Assembly (NCBI GenBank): GCA_001604585.1
Contig: LVBW01000011.1
Span: 1 to 61,221, forward strand
Direction of reading: 5' to 3'
From: Puniceicoccales bacterium Verruco_02
GTDB lineage: Bacteria; Verrucomicrobiota; Verrucomicrobiia; Opitutales; Oceanipulchritudinaceae
DNA length: 61,221 nt
In this document: piece by piece, positions 6,541-16,593 of the stretch
How positions within the stretch are numbered: the stretch's first letter is position 1
Layout of the letters: the number at the start of each line of letters is the position of its first letter
Notes under the pieces: model-generated
Database searches by the model: none
What the model saw: only the letters and a program-made list of their open reading frames with translations
Told to the model about the DNA's origin: nothing
Translations under genes and position numbers: made by a program

Positions 6541-9048
6541 CTAAATCTCCATTTCCGGCCCGTCGTATTCGCGGGCGTGTTCGAGGGCGTGGGTTCGTTC
6601 CTGCTGGCGCTGGATTTCTTCGCGGGCGTCTTCCTGCTGGCGTTCATATTCCTCAAGGGCGATTTGCTGGGCGATGCGGTGGCGGTTGATGTCCGTCGCG
6701 AAGTGGCGCTCCGAATCACGTTCGGCGGCGCGCAGGAGGCCCTCGCGGTCGTTGGTGAAAAGCTTCACTTCCTCGCGTGCACGGCTGATGGTTACGTACA
6801 TCCGCCGCGTGTCGGTTGCCGCGAGAGAATCGCGCCCGACTGCCGCCAGCACAATATCGACGGTCTTTGACTGCGCCGCGTCCGCCGTGACAACGTAACC
6901 GTGGTCGAGGTGGCCGAACTGGCGTGGGACGACCTTGCCGCCGGAAACAATATCGCCCTCGCGGGTGAAGCCCTCGACCTTGAGCGTGTCGCCGTTGCTA
7001 AGCCGATGGGCTTTGTCGCGGTCGAAGCCGTTCTCGGTAACGCGGAGGAGGTCGCCGCGCGCGACCTTGAGCTGGGCGAGGCGATAGACCTGAAACTTCT
7101 CGGTCTTCTCCAAGGGCAGGGGCACTTCCGACTTGTCATTTTTGACGACCATGACGCGCCCCTCATGCACATCGACCGACGACACGCGGGCGCGTTCACT
7201 CCGCTCAAAGCCCTTGGCGTTCTGTTTGAACTGGACGACGAGGCCGGGCTCGTAAAGCGCCGGGTTGCGCTTTTCAGCGTCCGTCCACGACAGGTTGATT
7301 GTGCGCGGAATCGTCCGCTCTTTGGGGCCGAGGATGCCCGCCTCGCGCAGGCCCTCGCGGATGACCTTGGTGACGGCCTCGCCCTCGCGGTGCGTCGGGC
7401 AGACGACAAGGACGCTCTTGGCTGCCTTGCCGTCCACGATGCGCTCGACGTAGGTTTCGGCGAGTGCCTTCTGCGCGCCGGGGCCGTCCTTGGCAACGAT
7501 GCTCTTTTGCTCGTCGAGGAGGCGCATCCCGCGCGCGGCGTTGCCGTGGCTCATGGCCTCGACGGCTTCCTTGTGCTGGGGCGTCTTCTGCCGGTGGATG
7601 CGTTCGAGGCGCGCGACTTGAAGGCCGCAATGCTCCTCCATGAAGCGCAGCGCGTCGCCGCGCGGAACGGAACGGATTTGCGACGGGTCACCCGCAAGGA
7701 CGATGTGCCACACCCCGGCGCGCTCCGCGAGGTGCAGGAGGTTCAGCATGTCGCGATTGCCGAGCATCCCGGCCTCGTCAATCCACAGGACGCTGCCGCG
7801 AAGTCCCGCTTGCATTTGCGGGTCCGTCAAAAGCCGCTTCACCGTGTCGGCCTGCGCAAAGCCTTCGCCGCGCAAGACCCCGCGAGCGGCTTCCGCCGTC
7901 GGGGCGCATAGGACGAGCTTTCGCCCGGCCTGCCGCACGCCTTCGCTGATTTCCTTGAGGAGCGTCGTCTTGCCCGTGCCAGCGCGCCCGACCACTCCCA
8001 CCACCCAGTCGGAAGTTTTGAGAACGTGGAGGACGGCGGCGCGCTGCTCCTCGGTCCCGCGCGCGGCCTTGGCAAAGAGGGGATTGCGGAAAACATAATC
8101 GCCCTGGGCCACCGGGGCGCGCGTCCCTTTGCCCGTGCGGATGATTTTGAGCATGGCCGATTCCTCCTCAAGCACCGCGCGGGTCGTCACGCGCTGCTCG
8201 CCGTCGATTTCGGCGTGCAGGACATCGGGCCGCTCCGCGAGGGCCGCGCGGACGCATTCGGGGCTTGCCCGTCCGACGACGTGCTCAAGCGCCGTTGCCA
8301 AGAGGCGACGCTCCGCGAGATCCGAGGCGCGCTCCAATTCGGTGTGCAGGGCGTACTCGATTCCCTCGCGCGCCGCGTCCGGGGAATCTATCGCTACGGG
8401 ATGAAAACGCCCTTTGGCGGCCTCGACGAGACGCTCGACGGAGCGGACGGCCTGCGGTTCGGCCATGGCCCGCCAGAGGCCTTGCAGCCGCTCCATCGAG
8501 AGGCTCTTGTCCTTTCCGTGCCGGGTCTTTGCGCCAAGGCGCGCCTTCTCGTCCGCGTCGGTGATGCCGAGACGGCGGGCCTCGTCCTCAACCTCCTTTG
8601 TCCGCCGCGAGTATTGCTCGATGGTTTCACGCGAAACGCCGCGCACCTCGAAGGCCCGCCCGCGCGCGTCGATTTCGTAGCCGATGTGCTGCAATCCCTC
8701 CGCGAGCTTGGCGTGATAAAGGGCCTGAAAGTAACCCGCATCGCGCTTGATGCGCATGAACTCGCCTGCCTTCCACTGGTTTTCCGCCGCGTCAAAAGTC
8801 GCATTGAGCACATAGACGTGGACGTGCAGATGCGGGTCCGGCAGGAGCTTTTCGCCGTGCTCGCCGTGAATCGCCCCGGCGTTCAGCCGCCGTGCCTGTG
8901 CCTCGTCCAACGGTGCGGGGCGTGACGTGAAGTGCGTGAAGTCCGCCCAGACCATGTTGCCCGTGCGACGATCCTCGAACGCGCCGCCCTTGCGCACGCG
9001 GGCGTAGGTTTCCGTTTCGATTATCCGCATCGTTTCGTCCACGGCCAC
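6541..9048 (-). CDS. MobF/TraA-type relaxase-helicase, main part (after in-frame stop)
   Basis: An 835-residue open frame that continues, in the same frame and with no gap, the short gene at 9049-9375; the first codon is GTG directly after a TAG. It carries the relaxase metal-binding triad HLHVH at residues 73-77 and then a superfamily 1 RecD/TraA-like helicase: Walker A GRAGTGKTT at 354-362, motif II IDEAG at 423-427, motif III AGDPSQI, and a C-terminal VTADAAQSKTVD plus MYVTISRARE motif. A charged Glu/Gln/Arg tail ends it. MobF relaxases nick at the origin of transfer and unwind the strand. The catalytic tyrosines are in the upstream piece, so this product alone should not nick DNA. Its stop is three bases from the next gene. 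Confidence 0.85.
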   Translation of the reverse strand: MAVDETMRIIETETYARVRKGGAFEDRRTGNMVWADFTHFTSRPAPLDEAQARRLNAGAIHGEHGEKLLPDPHLHVHVYVLNATFDAAENQWKAGEFMRIKRDAGYFQALYHAKLAEGLQHIGYEIDARGRAFEVRGVSRETIEQYSRRTKEVEDEARRLGITDADEKARLGAKTRHGKDKSLSMERLQGLWRAMAEPQAVRSVERLVEAAKGRFHPVAIDSPDAAREGIEYALHTELERASDLAERRLLATALEHVVGRASPECVRAALAERPDVLHAEIDGEQRVTTRAVLEEESAMLKIIRTGKGTRAPVAQGDYVFRNPLFAKAARGTEEQRAAVLHVLKTSDWVVGVVGRAGTGKTTLLKEISEGVRQAGRKLVLCAPTAEAARGVLRGEGFAQADTVKRLLTDPQMQAGLRGSVLWIDEAGMLGNRDMLNLLHLAERAGVWHIVLAGDPSQIRSVPRGDALRFMEEHCGLQVARLERIHRQKTPQHKEAVEAMSHGNAARGMRLLDEQKSIVAKDGPGAQKALAETYVERIVDGKAAKSVLVVCPTHREGEAVTKVIREGLREAGILGPKERTIPRTINLSWTDAEKRNPALYEPGLVVQFKQNAKGFERSERARVSSVDVHEGRVMVVKNDKSEVPLPLEKTEKFQVYRLAQLKVARGDLLRVTENGFDRDKAHRLSNGDTLKVEGFTREGDIVSGGKVVPRQFGHLDHGYVVTADAAQSKTVDIVLAAVGRDSLAATDTRRMYVTISRAREEVKLFTNDREGLLRAAERDSERHFATDINRHRIAQQIALEEYERQQEDAREEIQRQQERTHALEHAREYDGPEMEI

Positions 9049-9375
9049 CTACATCGCCGAAAGCACGCGCTCCTCGTGGCCCAAGGCATAGAGGAGCGAG
9101 ACGGACTTCGGCACGTCGAAGGTGAAATCGTAGCCGGGGCGGCGGTTCGCGACGTTGCGGGCGGTGAGCTGCCTTCCATCGGGCCGCAGGTTGTCCATCA
9201 GTCGCAAAAAATCCTCGTGACCGACGGGGCCGTCCAGTCCAAGGGAAGCGGCGGCGCGACCGTTCCAATGGCCGGTGATTTCCTGCCCTTGGAAGTAATA
9301 ATCTCCACGGCTCAAGGCCTGTCCGTAGTATTCCTTCGCGGCTTGGGGTGATTCGCTGCTGGTGATGCGCAACAT
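9049..9375 (-). CDS. N-terminal fragment of the MobF/TraA-type relaxase
   Basis: A 108-residue frame with the beginning of a TrwC-like relaxase: conserved N-terminal Tyr pairs at 16-17 and 26-27, ITGHWNGRAA, TARNVANRRPGYDFTFD and PKSVSLLYALG. It ends at TAG (9049-9051) exactly where the family sequence continues into AVDETM, which is the start of the 835-residue frame downstream. The full protein would be 944 residues, normal for the family. Either a nonsense mutation, a sequencing error, translational readthrough or a coupled stop-restart (ATG TAG GTG) explains this. ATG at 9375 fits the conserved family start. Confidence 0.85.
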   Translation of the reverse strand: MLRITSSESPQAAKEYYGQALSRGDYYFQGQEITGHWNGRAAASLGLDGPVGHEDFLRLMDNLRPDGRQLTARNVANRRPGYDFTFDVPKSVSLLYALGHEERVLSAM

Positions 9376-9650
9376 GTTCGTGGGTTGGTTTGAACAGGCT
9401 GGCTATCCTCATGGAGCTGTCAGACGTCTCTCCTAAGCACAGCTTCGCCGTTCATATATCAATACGAATGAGCGGGGTTCCATTTCCGAACAATCTGACC
9501 GGCGGAACGCAAACGTTTGAAAATCAACATAGCTACGGAAGTTTTTCCTCCGCCGGATTTGCGCAATTACACCCAAGAAAAAGGAGAAAATCGGGACGCT
9601 TGGGACAGCACTACCTAGATTATCTTTTTTCTCACAAAAATGAGGATTCA

Positions 9651-9680
9651 TCCGGAAAATTACCCCCTCACTTGCGTATT
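9651..9680 (+). repeat. Direct repeat copy 1 upstream of the HTH gene
   Basis: Starts TCCGGAAAAT and ends TGCGTATT with ACCCCCTCA in the middle. It matches the copy at 9732-9760 over nearly its whole length, at an 81-base interval. Both copies end in a possible -10 hexamer (GTATT plus following bases). It may be a duplicated operator or promoter for the HTH-AbrB-integrase operon, or iteron-like sites for the relaxase. Confidence 0.6.
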
Positions 9681-9731
9681 GCTATGTGAACACGAAAGAG
9701 AGCGGTTTCCTCAAAATATTTTTGCGGGCAA

Positions 9732-9760
9732 TCCGTAAAAATGACCCCCTCAGTCGTATT
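9732..9760 (+). repeat. Direct repeat copy 2 upstream of the HTH gene
   Basis: Starts TCCGTAAAAA and ends TCGTATT with the same ACCCCCTCA core as the copy at 9651-9680. It ends 22 bases before the HTH start codon at 9782, so a protein bound here could control that operon. Confidence 0.6.
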
Positions 9761-9781
9761 TACACCATGCAAGGAGAATCC

Positions 9782-9982
9782 ATGAACGAAACCATCAAAA
9801 CCCAGGACACGCTGATTTCACTCAAGGTCGTGGCGGCACGCCTCGGCCTTTCCACCCGCGCCGTCTATCGGCTCATCGCCAGCGGTACGCTACCTCGGCC
9901 CATCAAGGCCGGTGGGGCCGTGCGCTTCTTTGAGAGCGACATCACCCGATACTTCGAGAACCTTCAGGCAACCCGTCGCTAA
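9782..9982 (+). CDS. AlpA/excisionase-like helix-turn-helix protein
   Basis: A 66-residue MerR/AlpA-type DNA-binding protein: SLKVVAARLGLSTRAVYRL is the helix-turn-helix, followed by the wing SGTLPRPIKAGGAVRFF and the family-typical ESDITRYFEN. The start at 9782 is chosen because AAGGAG lies seven to twelve bases upstream; longer in-frame starts exist but lack this. Proteins of this size beside a tyrosine recombinase act as excision directionality factors or as activators of the integrase. It is the first gene of a likely three-gene operon with the AbrB-like protein and the integrase. Confidence 0.8.
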   Translation: MNETIKTQDTLISLKVVAARLGLSTRAVYRLIASGTLPRPIKAGGAVRFFESDITRYFENLQATRR

Positions 9983-9994
9983 AGGAGGTGCATC

Positions 9995-10180
9995 ATGATT
10001 ATCCTAACCGTCACCAGCAAAGGAACCATCCACCTGCCGCCCGAGACGCTCGCCAACCTCAAGGGCGCGCGACACCTCAAGCTGCGGCAGAACGCGACCT
10101 GCATCACCCTCACGCCCGTGGCCTTCGTCCCCAACGCCGAACGCTACGCCATCCCCGAAACCCCAAACCGGCAGATTTGA
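9995..10180 (+). CDS. AbrB/SpoVT-like small DNA-binding protein
   Basis: A 61-residue protein. The sequence ILTVTSKGTIHLPPETLANL has the pattern of a swapped-hairpin AbrB/MazE domain (strand, TSKGTI turn, PPE-helix). A near-perfect ribosome binding site, AAAGGAGGTG, is placed five bases before this ATG, which favours this frame over the overlapping one starting at 9988. It lies between the HTH gene and the integrase and may regulate the operon. No toxin partner is seen next to it. Confidence 0.6.
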   Translation: MIILTVTSKGTIHLPPETLANLKGARHLKLRQNATCITLTPVAFVPNAERYAIPETPNRQI

Positions 10181-10214
10181 CGTACCAACCCTCTTTTTAA
10201 TACTCTGAATTCAT

Positions 10215-11593
<1,379 letters not shown>

Positions 11594-12301
11594 TTCAGTC
11601 ATCCGTTCAAAACGGAAAGCGCAAGTAAAACAAGTCATCCGGTGCGTGCAAGGAAAAAGGCATACAGTCACTTAAAAGTCTCGACCAACCCTCCATGCCC
11701 TATGGGCTGCATTCTCGGCTCGCATGTAAGCGTCACTTCGACATTCGCCTGATTACGTACCCATATGACAGCTTGCCTCTACAAGTTCCTGTTGTCTGCG
11801 AAACACGAACTATGCACGTATATCCTGCCTTTGCCGATAGCCGGTTGTCATAGATGATTCAAAATCAAATATGTTTGAAACAAGCTGCGCTTCGACCGAT
11901 GGTTTCAGTTATAAATATCCGGGTGACGCAATACCCTTTACGTCACCCGGATAACCAGACAAGGAGAGATTAACCAAGGTGCATTCAAGCCAACGAATTC
12001 GCCCTGTAACTCTCTCAGATTGTTTTGAAATTATAGATAAGGCCAACGCCAACAACTGGTTGGCAGCGATATTGAGAAATTGTTGAGTGAAGGCAAAGCC
12101 GCAGAATTAACTAGTATTGAACGAAATCCGTCGGCCTTTCCGAAGCGAAGCCAGTTGTTCGAGCTTGCGAAATTAACAACTGCGAACTTACACGTTACGA
12201 CATGCAAATTCCAAGATAGTTCGCTGCGGGCGGATAAGTGTTGCCATCCAGTCAATCATCTTGAGTTATCCATACCTTTGACGATACTACTTGGATAGCA
12301 A
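11594..12301. other. Long non-coding gap between tRNA-Ser and TonB receptor gene
   Basis: No credible gene is visible. It must hold the promoter of the leftward tRNA-Ser (no strong match found) and contains the 13-bp inverted repeat. Short frames such as 12080-12298 (plus strand) lack family features and a ribosome binding site. Composition is more AT-rich than the surrounding genes, so it could be the scar of an older element. Confidence 0.4.
11916..11953. repeat. Perfect 13-bp inverted repeat (hairpin)
   Basis: TATCCGGGTGACG at 11916-11928 is exactly complementary in reverse to 11941-11953, with a 12-base loop. There is no U-run on either side, so it is not a standard terminator. It lies in the 777-base gap between the tRNA-Ser and the TonB receptor gene. 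AAGGAGAG follows at 11961 on the plus strand, but only a roughly 33-codon frame (from GTG at 11979) could use it. Confidence 0.6.
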
Positions 12302-12341
12302 GGGCGCCGGTCATTATAGTTACCTGTCCTGACCGACGCCC
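12302..12341 (-). terminator. Hairpin after the TonB receptor gene
   Basis: GGGCGCCGGTCA (12302-12313) pairs with TGACCGACGCCC (12330-12341) across a 16-base loop, with one G-T position. It lies 29 bases after the receptor stop codon. The U-run is weak (TTGCTATCC), so termination efficiency is uncertain. Confidence 0.55.
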
Positions 12342-12370
12342 CTGTGTTATGTGGCTCTACTACTCAGTCA

Positions 12371-15300
12371 CTAGAATGTGAACGTATTGGTAAGGGACCA
12401 CTCCATTACCGGCCTGATGCGATAGCCTGCCCAAGTTGTACCGTCTGGTTCGACGGAGCTTGGGATCAGGCCTTCGTTCTTGAAGGCGTTGCTGATATTC
12501 AGCTGTATCTTCCATGAGACCTTCTCGTTAAGATCCTTCTTGTAGCTGATCCAGAAGTCTGTACCTGCCTCGGATGGACCCATCACAGGGTTATCCAGAT
12601 CGTATTCCGAATCGCCGTTGTCATCGGTGATGATACGGTAGCCGATACCGACCTTGTCCTGCCAACGGTATGCACCACCAACACCGACTCCCTTCAGCAT
12701 ACCTTCCTTGAAGTCATAGCTAGTGATGACGTTGAACTTCCACTTGCGCAGCTCCGAGGAGGCTAGCCCTTCGGTCAGCTTCAGCAAAGACCAGACCTTG
12801 TTGTAGCCGTAGCTGCCATACCAGTCGTCGCGAAGCTCGTTCCCGTCCTGGAAGTCACCGTTCCAGCGACGCATGTCGCCGGCAACGCCATCTATCATCG
12901 AATCTAGATACTCGTATAGCTCGCCCATCGTTCCGCCGCCTACGTTCATATACATGGCGGTAGTCTTGGACGCATTGAAGGCTAGGCGCCAGTTGTCAGT
13001 GATGTTTGCAGTGAGTTCAAACTCATAACCCTCAGACTCTTGGTCCGCCGTTACAGCGAAACCCGAGGGAGCAGACCCGCCGTAATTGAATATCGTGGAG
13101 GTATCCAGCAGCGAGTCGTATGTCGAATTCGTAAGCTTTCCGTCCGAGCCTACGACTGCTCCTTTCTCATATTCTGAGCGAGTAGTAAGCGCAGCCGTAG
13201 TGGTAGGGGTATAGTTCCATGCTGTGAAGTACCCCTTTTCCTCTAGATACTTTTGGATCTGATTCCATGCATCTATGCAAGCATCGCGGTGCGCAATGGC
13301 CTCTGCCCATGTCTCCAGATGATCATATGAGGTAGGAGCTGTCCTACCTGAGTATAGCGACCAGTATTTGCTCTCTACAGGGCGACCATCCGCATCAACG
13401 TAGGCCGGGGTCCAGAACCAACGTGTGTTGTATGTTACAGTTTCCCCTTCAAACAGCGCCTGAGTTCCCGTGGCATTTGCCAGAACGCGCGAGTTCCAGT
13501 CATAAGATCCAAGCTGATACAGGAATACATTGCGGAACCTCAGACCGTAGTTGATCGTGCTATGGAAGCTCGTGTCCGTGGATATCGTGGCGTTGCGAAC
13601 ACTGGTTTCATACTTGATGGCACGGAACGAGAACCTGTTATCCTTGGTGGACAACTGGAGTCCGTATTCGATTGTCTCACCCTGGGGATTAGATATCGGG
13701 CTACCGTAAACGTCCACGCGTGCATCCGTTATCTGGAAGTTGTTGGACTCGTTGTAGCTCACACTTACGTTTAGCGGTATGTGCTTGTTCCAGCTATCTG
13801 GAACCATCTTGTTTAGATGCACAACCACACCACCGGAGAGCGAATGGCTCTTGTAGCGATTGACCGACGAGTCTTCCCAGTCAGGAAGAGAGAAGTGTTC
13901 ATCATCGAGCAAGAGATACCTATGATTGGAGGCATCGGTTCCAGCGTTCTTGTACCTTGTCTTGATAGTATCATAGCGCCAACCCAAGGTGGGAACAATG
14001 GCATCGTTCCACATATAGCCCTGCCAAGACCCTACATACGAGGTAATCGTACGCTGTGTCCTGGAGGCACTTGTGTATAGACCTTCGCCGTCCTCGTGCT
14101 TAAGGATGTCCAAGACACGCTCACTGGTCCAGCCTACGTAGTTGTCCGGGTTGGAAGCCTGTGTCGTTGCAACGCCAGCGTTGTAAGCGTTTTGCAGGTA
14201 TGCCGAGTTTGGCGTCCATGCTGCTGCTGGATCAACACTGCTATTCCATGTGGAATCGAACAGATAGACGTTGGTATCCTCAAAGCTAATGGCAGTTGAA
14301 ATACCTGGAAGGTGGATGCCCGACGAACTGGACAGACCTGCCAACGAGTCTCCAAGATAGATCATGGCCATCGGTGAACGATAGTTCCACTCCGCGTTGG
14401 AATTGCCGGAAACGTAGGTATTCCAAGCGTTGCTCGCTGTGTACAGATTGTAACTGCGGGAATCCGTGGTGAACGTGTCCTTGCTTATCACACCGTTCAA
14501 CCTGTGGCGACCTAACAGCTTTACAAGGAAGCTGTTGTCGAACAGGTCCGACGAGCGCAACTCAATATAGGCTGACGCACGGTAGGACTCGCGCTCGGTG
14601 GTGGCAATTGTACCACTCCCACCGCTCGAACTGACGTATGCACGCCCGAAGTTCGGGTTAAGTTCGCCATCCTGATAGTATTTGGTGATGTCAACGTTTA
14701 TCGACGGGGCACCGCCAAGGAGGCTCCAATTGTTTGTCTTATACTCCTCGTAGTTATAAGATAAATTAATACCAACGCGGTCTCCCCATCCATTCTGCGT
14801 AAAGTCGATATTGTAGGTTGTCCAGTCGGCTGTCTCACCCTTGTTGTTGCCGTCGATCAGAGTATCATAGAAGTTGAATACAGACGAATCAGACAACATT
14901 ATATTCTTGTACTGACCGAGTTCGTAGTACTGCAATTTTGCATTGCTAGCGTAATTTGCGTACCCTTGCAGGGTGTAGTTCTGGAACGCATCGCGAAGGC
15001 CTATGGCCCCATCAGAATAACCACGAACGGAGCCATCGCTATTAAGGTAGCCGCCATTCACGTATCCGAGTATCGCGCCCTGAATGTTGCCTGTTGTGCC
15101 TTCAATTTGATAAGCCACCTGCTGCTTCTGCATAATGGCGGCGTACCAAGGGTTGACGGAGCTGGCACTGGTGCCAAGGTCATATACCGTATAGACACTG
15201 CCAGCATCAATCTGGTAGGCGCTCGAAGTCGGGTCCAGCCATGGAGTGATGTTGTCGTAGGGAGGGTTGTTGCGAGGCATGTTCGCGTCTACCGAACCCT

Positions 15301-16126
15301 TTTCGTACTTCACCTTTATGCTGGTTGCAAAGTTTGGGCCGAATATTTTCGGATCCCAGCGGCCTGCGACGTAGATGCGGTCGTCATTCTTGTAGGCTGG
15401 ATTTTGCTTGTAGTTTGTGTTGGAGGTCAGTCCGTCCACGCGTATAGCCAACACGTTGTCGATTAGTGTCTTGTTCACATCGAATGTTCCGCGTACGCTA
15501 CCGTAGGAGCCTATGCGCGCCTCCACCGAGCCGGAGTCGGTGTACTGGGCGTTGCGCATACCCGCGTTGATTATACCCGCAGGGCTTCCCAAACCGAACA
15601 GGATGGAGTTTGGACCACGCTGAATGTCAATACGGTCGATGTTGTACGAATCCCAAGGGATGCTCGACAGATAATAATCGCGAGTGCTATCGGCAGATGA
15701 TAGGGCACGTATGCGCTGTCCGCTGGATATACCAGTGCTTTCCCATACTGTTTGGGCTGTCATGCCGGCGCCGGAGTATGTGCCGCGTGTGCCAGCTACT
15801 TCGGCTCCGACTGTGTATTGCAGCAAGGTGCCATTGTCGGTGGCACCGATGTCCTGCATGAACTCCTTGGTTATTACCGTTATAGCGGATGCTACATCCT
15901 TCAAATCCGTACGGATTCTTGTTCCTGCTAGCGTTTCTGTGGCTATATAGCCCATATCGCGCTCGCTAGTTACTTCGAACGGGTTGAGAATGACGACATC
16001 AGCGTCAACATCGCTTTGTTTGGCTTCGGCAGGAGAGGTCTGGGCGCTTAGTCCCGAAGTAATGCAGGCGCCTGCCAAGGTAGCTATGTACCTCAGATGG
16101 CGCTGGCGTGAGTGTTTCTTATGCAT
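12371..16126 (-). CDS. Large TonB-dependent outer-membrane receptor
   Basis: About 1251 residues from ATG at 16126 (an upstream in-frame ATG at 16198 would add 24 residues without a signal-like start). The N-terminus MHKKHSRQRHLRYIATLAG reads as a signal peptide ending near SGLSAQ. The plug has VTSERDMGYIATETLAGTRI, then VASAITVITKEFMQDIGA, and IDRIDIQRGPNSILFGLGSPAGIIN; many Tyr/Trp/Asn-rich strands form the barrel, ending in the aromatic SLTNTFTF. This length and plug style are typical of Opitutales receptors that import oligosaccharides or chelates with TonB energy. It lies beside a sigma/kinase pair and glycoside hydrolases, which suggests a hemicellulose oligosaccharide as ligand; that is inference. 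No adjoining SusD-like gene is seen. Confidence 0.92.
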   Translation of the reverse strand: MHKKHSRQRHLRYIATLAGACITSGLSAQTSPAEAKQSDVDADVVILNPFEVTSERDMGYIATETLAGTRIRTDLKDVASAITVITKEFMQDIGATDNGTLLQYTVGAEVAGTRGTYSGAGMTAQTVWESTGISSGQRIRALSSADSTRDYYLSSIPWDSYNIDRIDIQRGPNSILFGLGSPAGIINAGMRNAQYTDSGSVEARIGSYGSVRGTFDVNKTLIDNVLAIRVDGLTSNTNYKQNPAYKNDDRIYVAGRWDPKIFGPNFATSIKVKYEKGSVDANMPRNNPPYDNITPWLDPTSSAYQIDAGSVYTVYDLGTSASSVNPWYAAIMQKQQVAYQIEGTTGNIQGAILGYVNGGYLNSDGSVRGYSDGAIGLRDAFQNYTLQGYANYASNAKLQYYELGQYKNIMLSDSSVFNFYDTLIDGNNKGETADWTTYNIDFTQNGWGDRVGINLSYNYEEYKTNNWSLLGGAPSINVDITKYYQDGELNPNFGRAYVSSSGGSGTIATTERESYRASAYIELRSSDLFDNSFLVKLLGRHRLNGVISKDTFTTDSRSYNLYTASNAWNTYVSGNSNAEWNYRSPMAMIYLGDSLAGLSSSSGIHLPGISTAISFEDTNVYLFDSTWNSSVDPAAAWTPNSAYLQNAYNAGVATTQASNPDNYVGWTSERVLDILKHEDGEGLYTSASRTQRTITSYVGSWQGYMWNDAIVPTLGWRYDTIKTRYKNAGTDASNHRYLLLDDEHFSLPDWEDSSVNRYKSHSLSGGVVVHLNKMVPDSWNKHIPLNVSVSYNESNNFQITDARVDVYGSPISNPQGETIEYGLQLSTKDNRFSFRAIKYETSVRNATISTDTSFHSTINYGLRFRNVFLYQLGSYDWNSRVLANATGTQALFEGETVTYNTRWFWTPAYVDADGRPVESKYWSLYSGRTAPTSYDHLETWAEAIAHRDACIDAWNQIQKYLEEKGYFTAWNYTPTTTAALTTRSEYEKGAVVGSDGKLTNSTYDSLLDTSTIFNYGGSAPSGFAVTADQESEGYEFELTANITDNWRLAFNASKTTAMYMNVGGGTMGELYEYLDSMIDGVAGDMRRWNGDFQDGNELRDDWYGSYGYNKVWSLLKLTEGLASSELRKWKFNVITSYDFKEGMLKGVGVGGAYRWQDKVGIGYRIITDDNGDSEYDLDNPVMGPSEAGTDFWISYKKDLNEKVSWKIQLNISNAFKNEGLIPSSVEPDGTTWAGYRIRPVMEWSLTNTFTF

Positions 16127-16230
16127 GCTAATTTCAGTTTGTGTCTGGTTGGGTAACTTTTCGTTGGTGGGTGCAATATATCCGGTCGATTTCCCCATAT
16201 GGAGGAGATGCAGCCGGACGAGAGAACCCC

Positions 16231-16245
16231 GTGAGTGTTGCTCAC
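16231..16245. promoter_or_regulatory. Small palindrome upstream of the TonB receptor gene
   Basis: GTGAG-TGTTG-CTCAC is a 5-bp inverted repeat with a five-base spacer, 105 bases before the receptor start. It may be an operator, but such short palindromes also occur by chance. Confidence 0.25.
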
Positions 16246-16593
16246 TTTCTTAGGAGGGGTATTTATTACGACGAAATTATGCGTGCGAAATCATGCTAGT
16301 GAGAGCCTGATGACATCTCCCACTGGCGGTTTAGCAATGAGAACGAAACATTGATAAATGACAGGCCATGCGCTGCAGGTCATTAGTACAGCGTGAATTA
16401 CAGCGAACTTCCATAACGCCGCCTACTGCTGCAAAGGCCGTTCGTTGTAGAAATTCGAGTAATTCGACTTGGCTAGGATAGTACAGAAAATGGAGATAGA
16501 TATGGTACCACCAGATCATGCCTTGTCGGTCCGGGGGCCGCCAATGCCTCTGGAGTATTCACACAAGACCAAAACGCGGAGAGGTAGAATGCA

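Larger units (their letters stand above)
9376..9781. other. Divergent intergenic region between relaxase and HTH genes; candidate oriT/promoter region
   Basis: About 400 bases without a credible gene, richer in A+T than the flanks, between the relaxase gene (leftward) and the HTH gene (rightward). It has two similar 29-30-base direct repeats at 9651-9680 and 9732-9760 and A/T runs around 9626-9642. Origins of transfer usually lie next to MobF relaxase genes, so an oriT here is plausible, but I see no sequence I can match to a known nic site. Confidence 0.35.

Noticed and set aside
6901-8925. Long plus-strand frames (6901-7911 and 8026-8925)
   Set aside because: They are antisense to the relaxase-helicase, whose Walker and metal motifs are on the minus strand.
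9049-9051. Genome-wide recoding of TAG as sense
   Set aside because: Other clear genes, such as the FucP and LysM genes, end with TAG at their expected lengths.
9988-10200. 70-codon frame overlapping the AbrB-like gene
   Set aside because: The strong AAAGGAGGTG site is correctly spaced for the ATG at 9995; the 9988 frame is Pro/Arg/His rich without a fold pattern.
12080-12298. 72-codon plus-strand frame in the gap before the TonB receptor
   Set aside because: No family features, no ribosome binding site, and amino-acid composition like random sequence.
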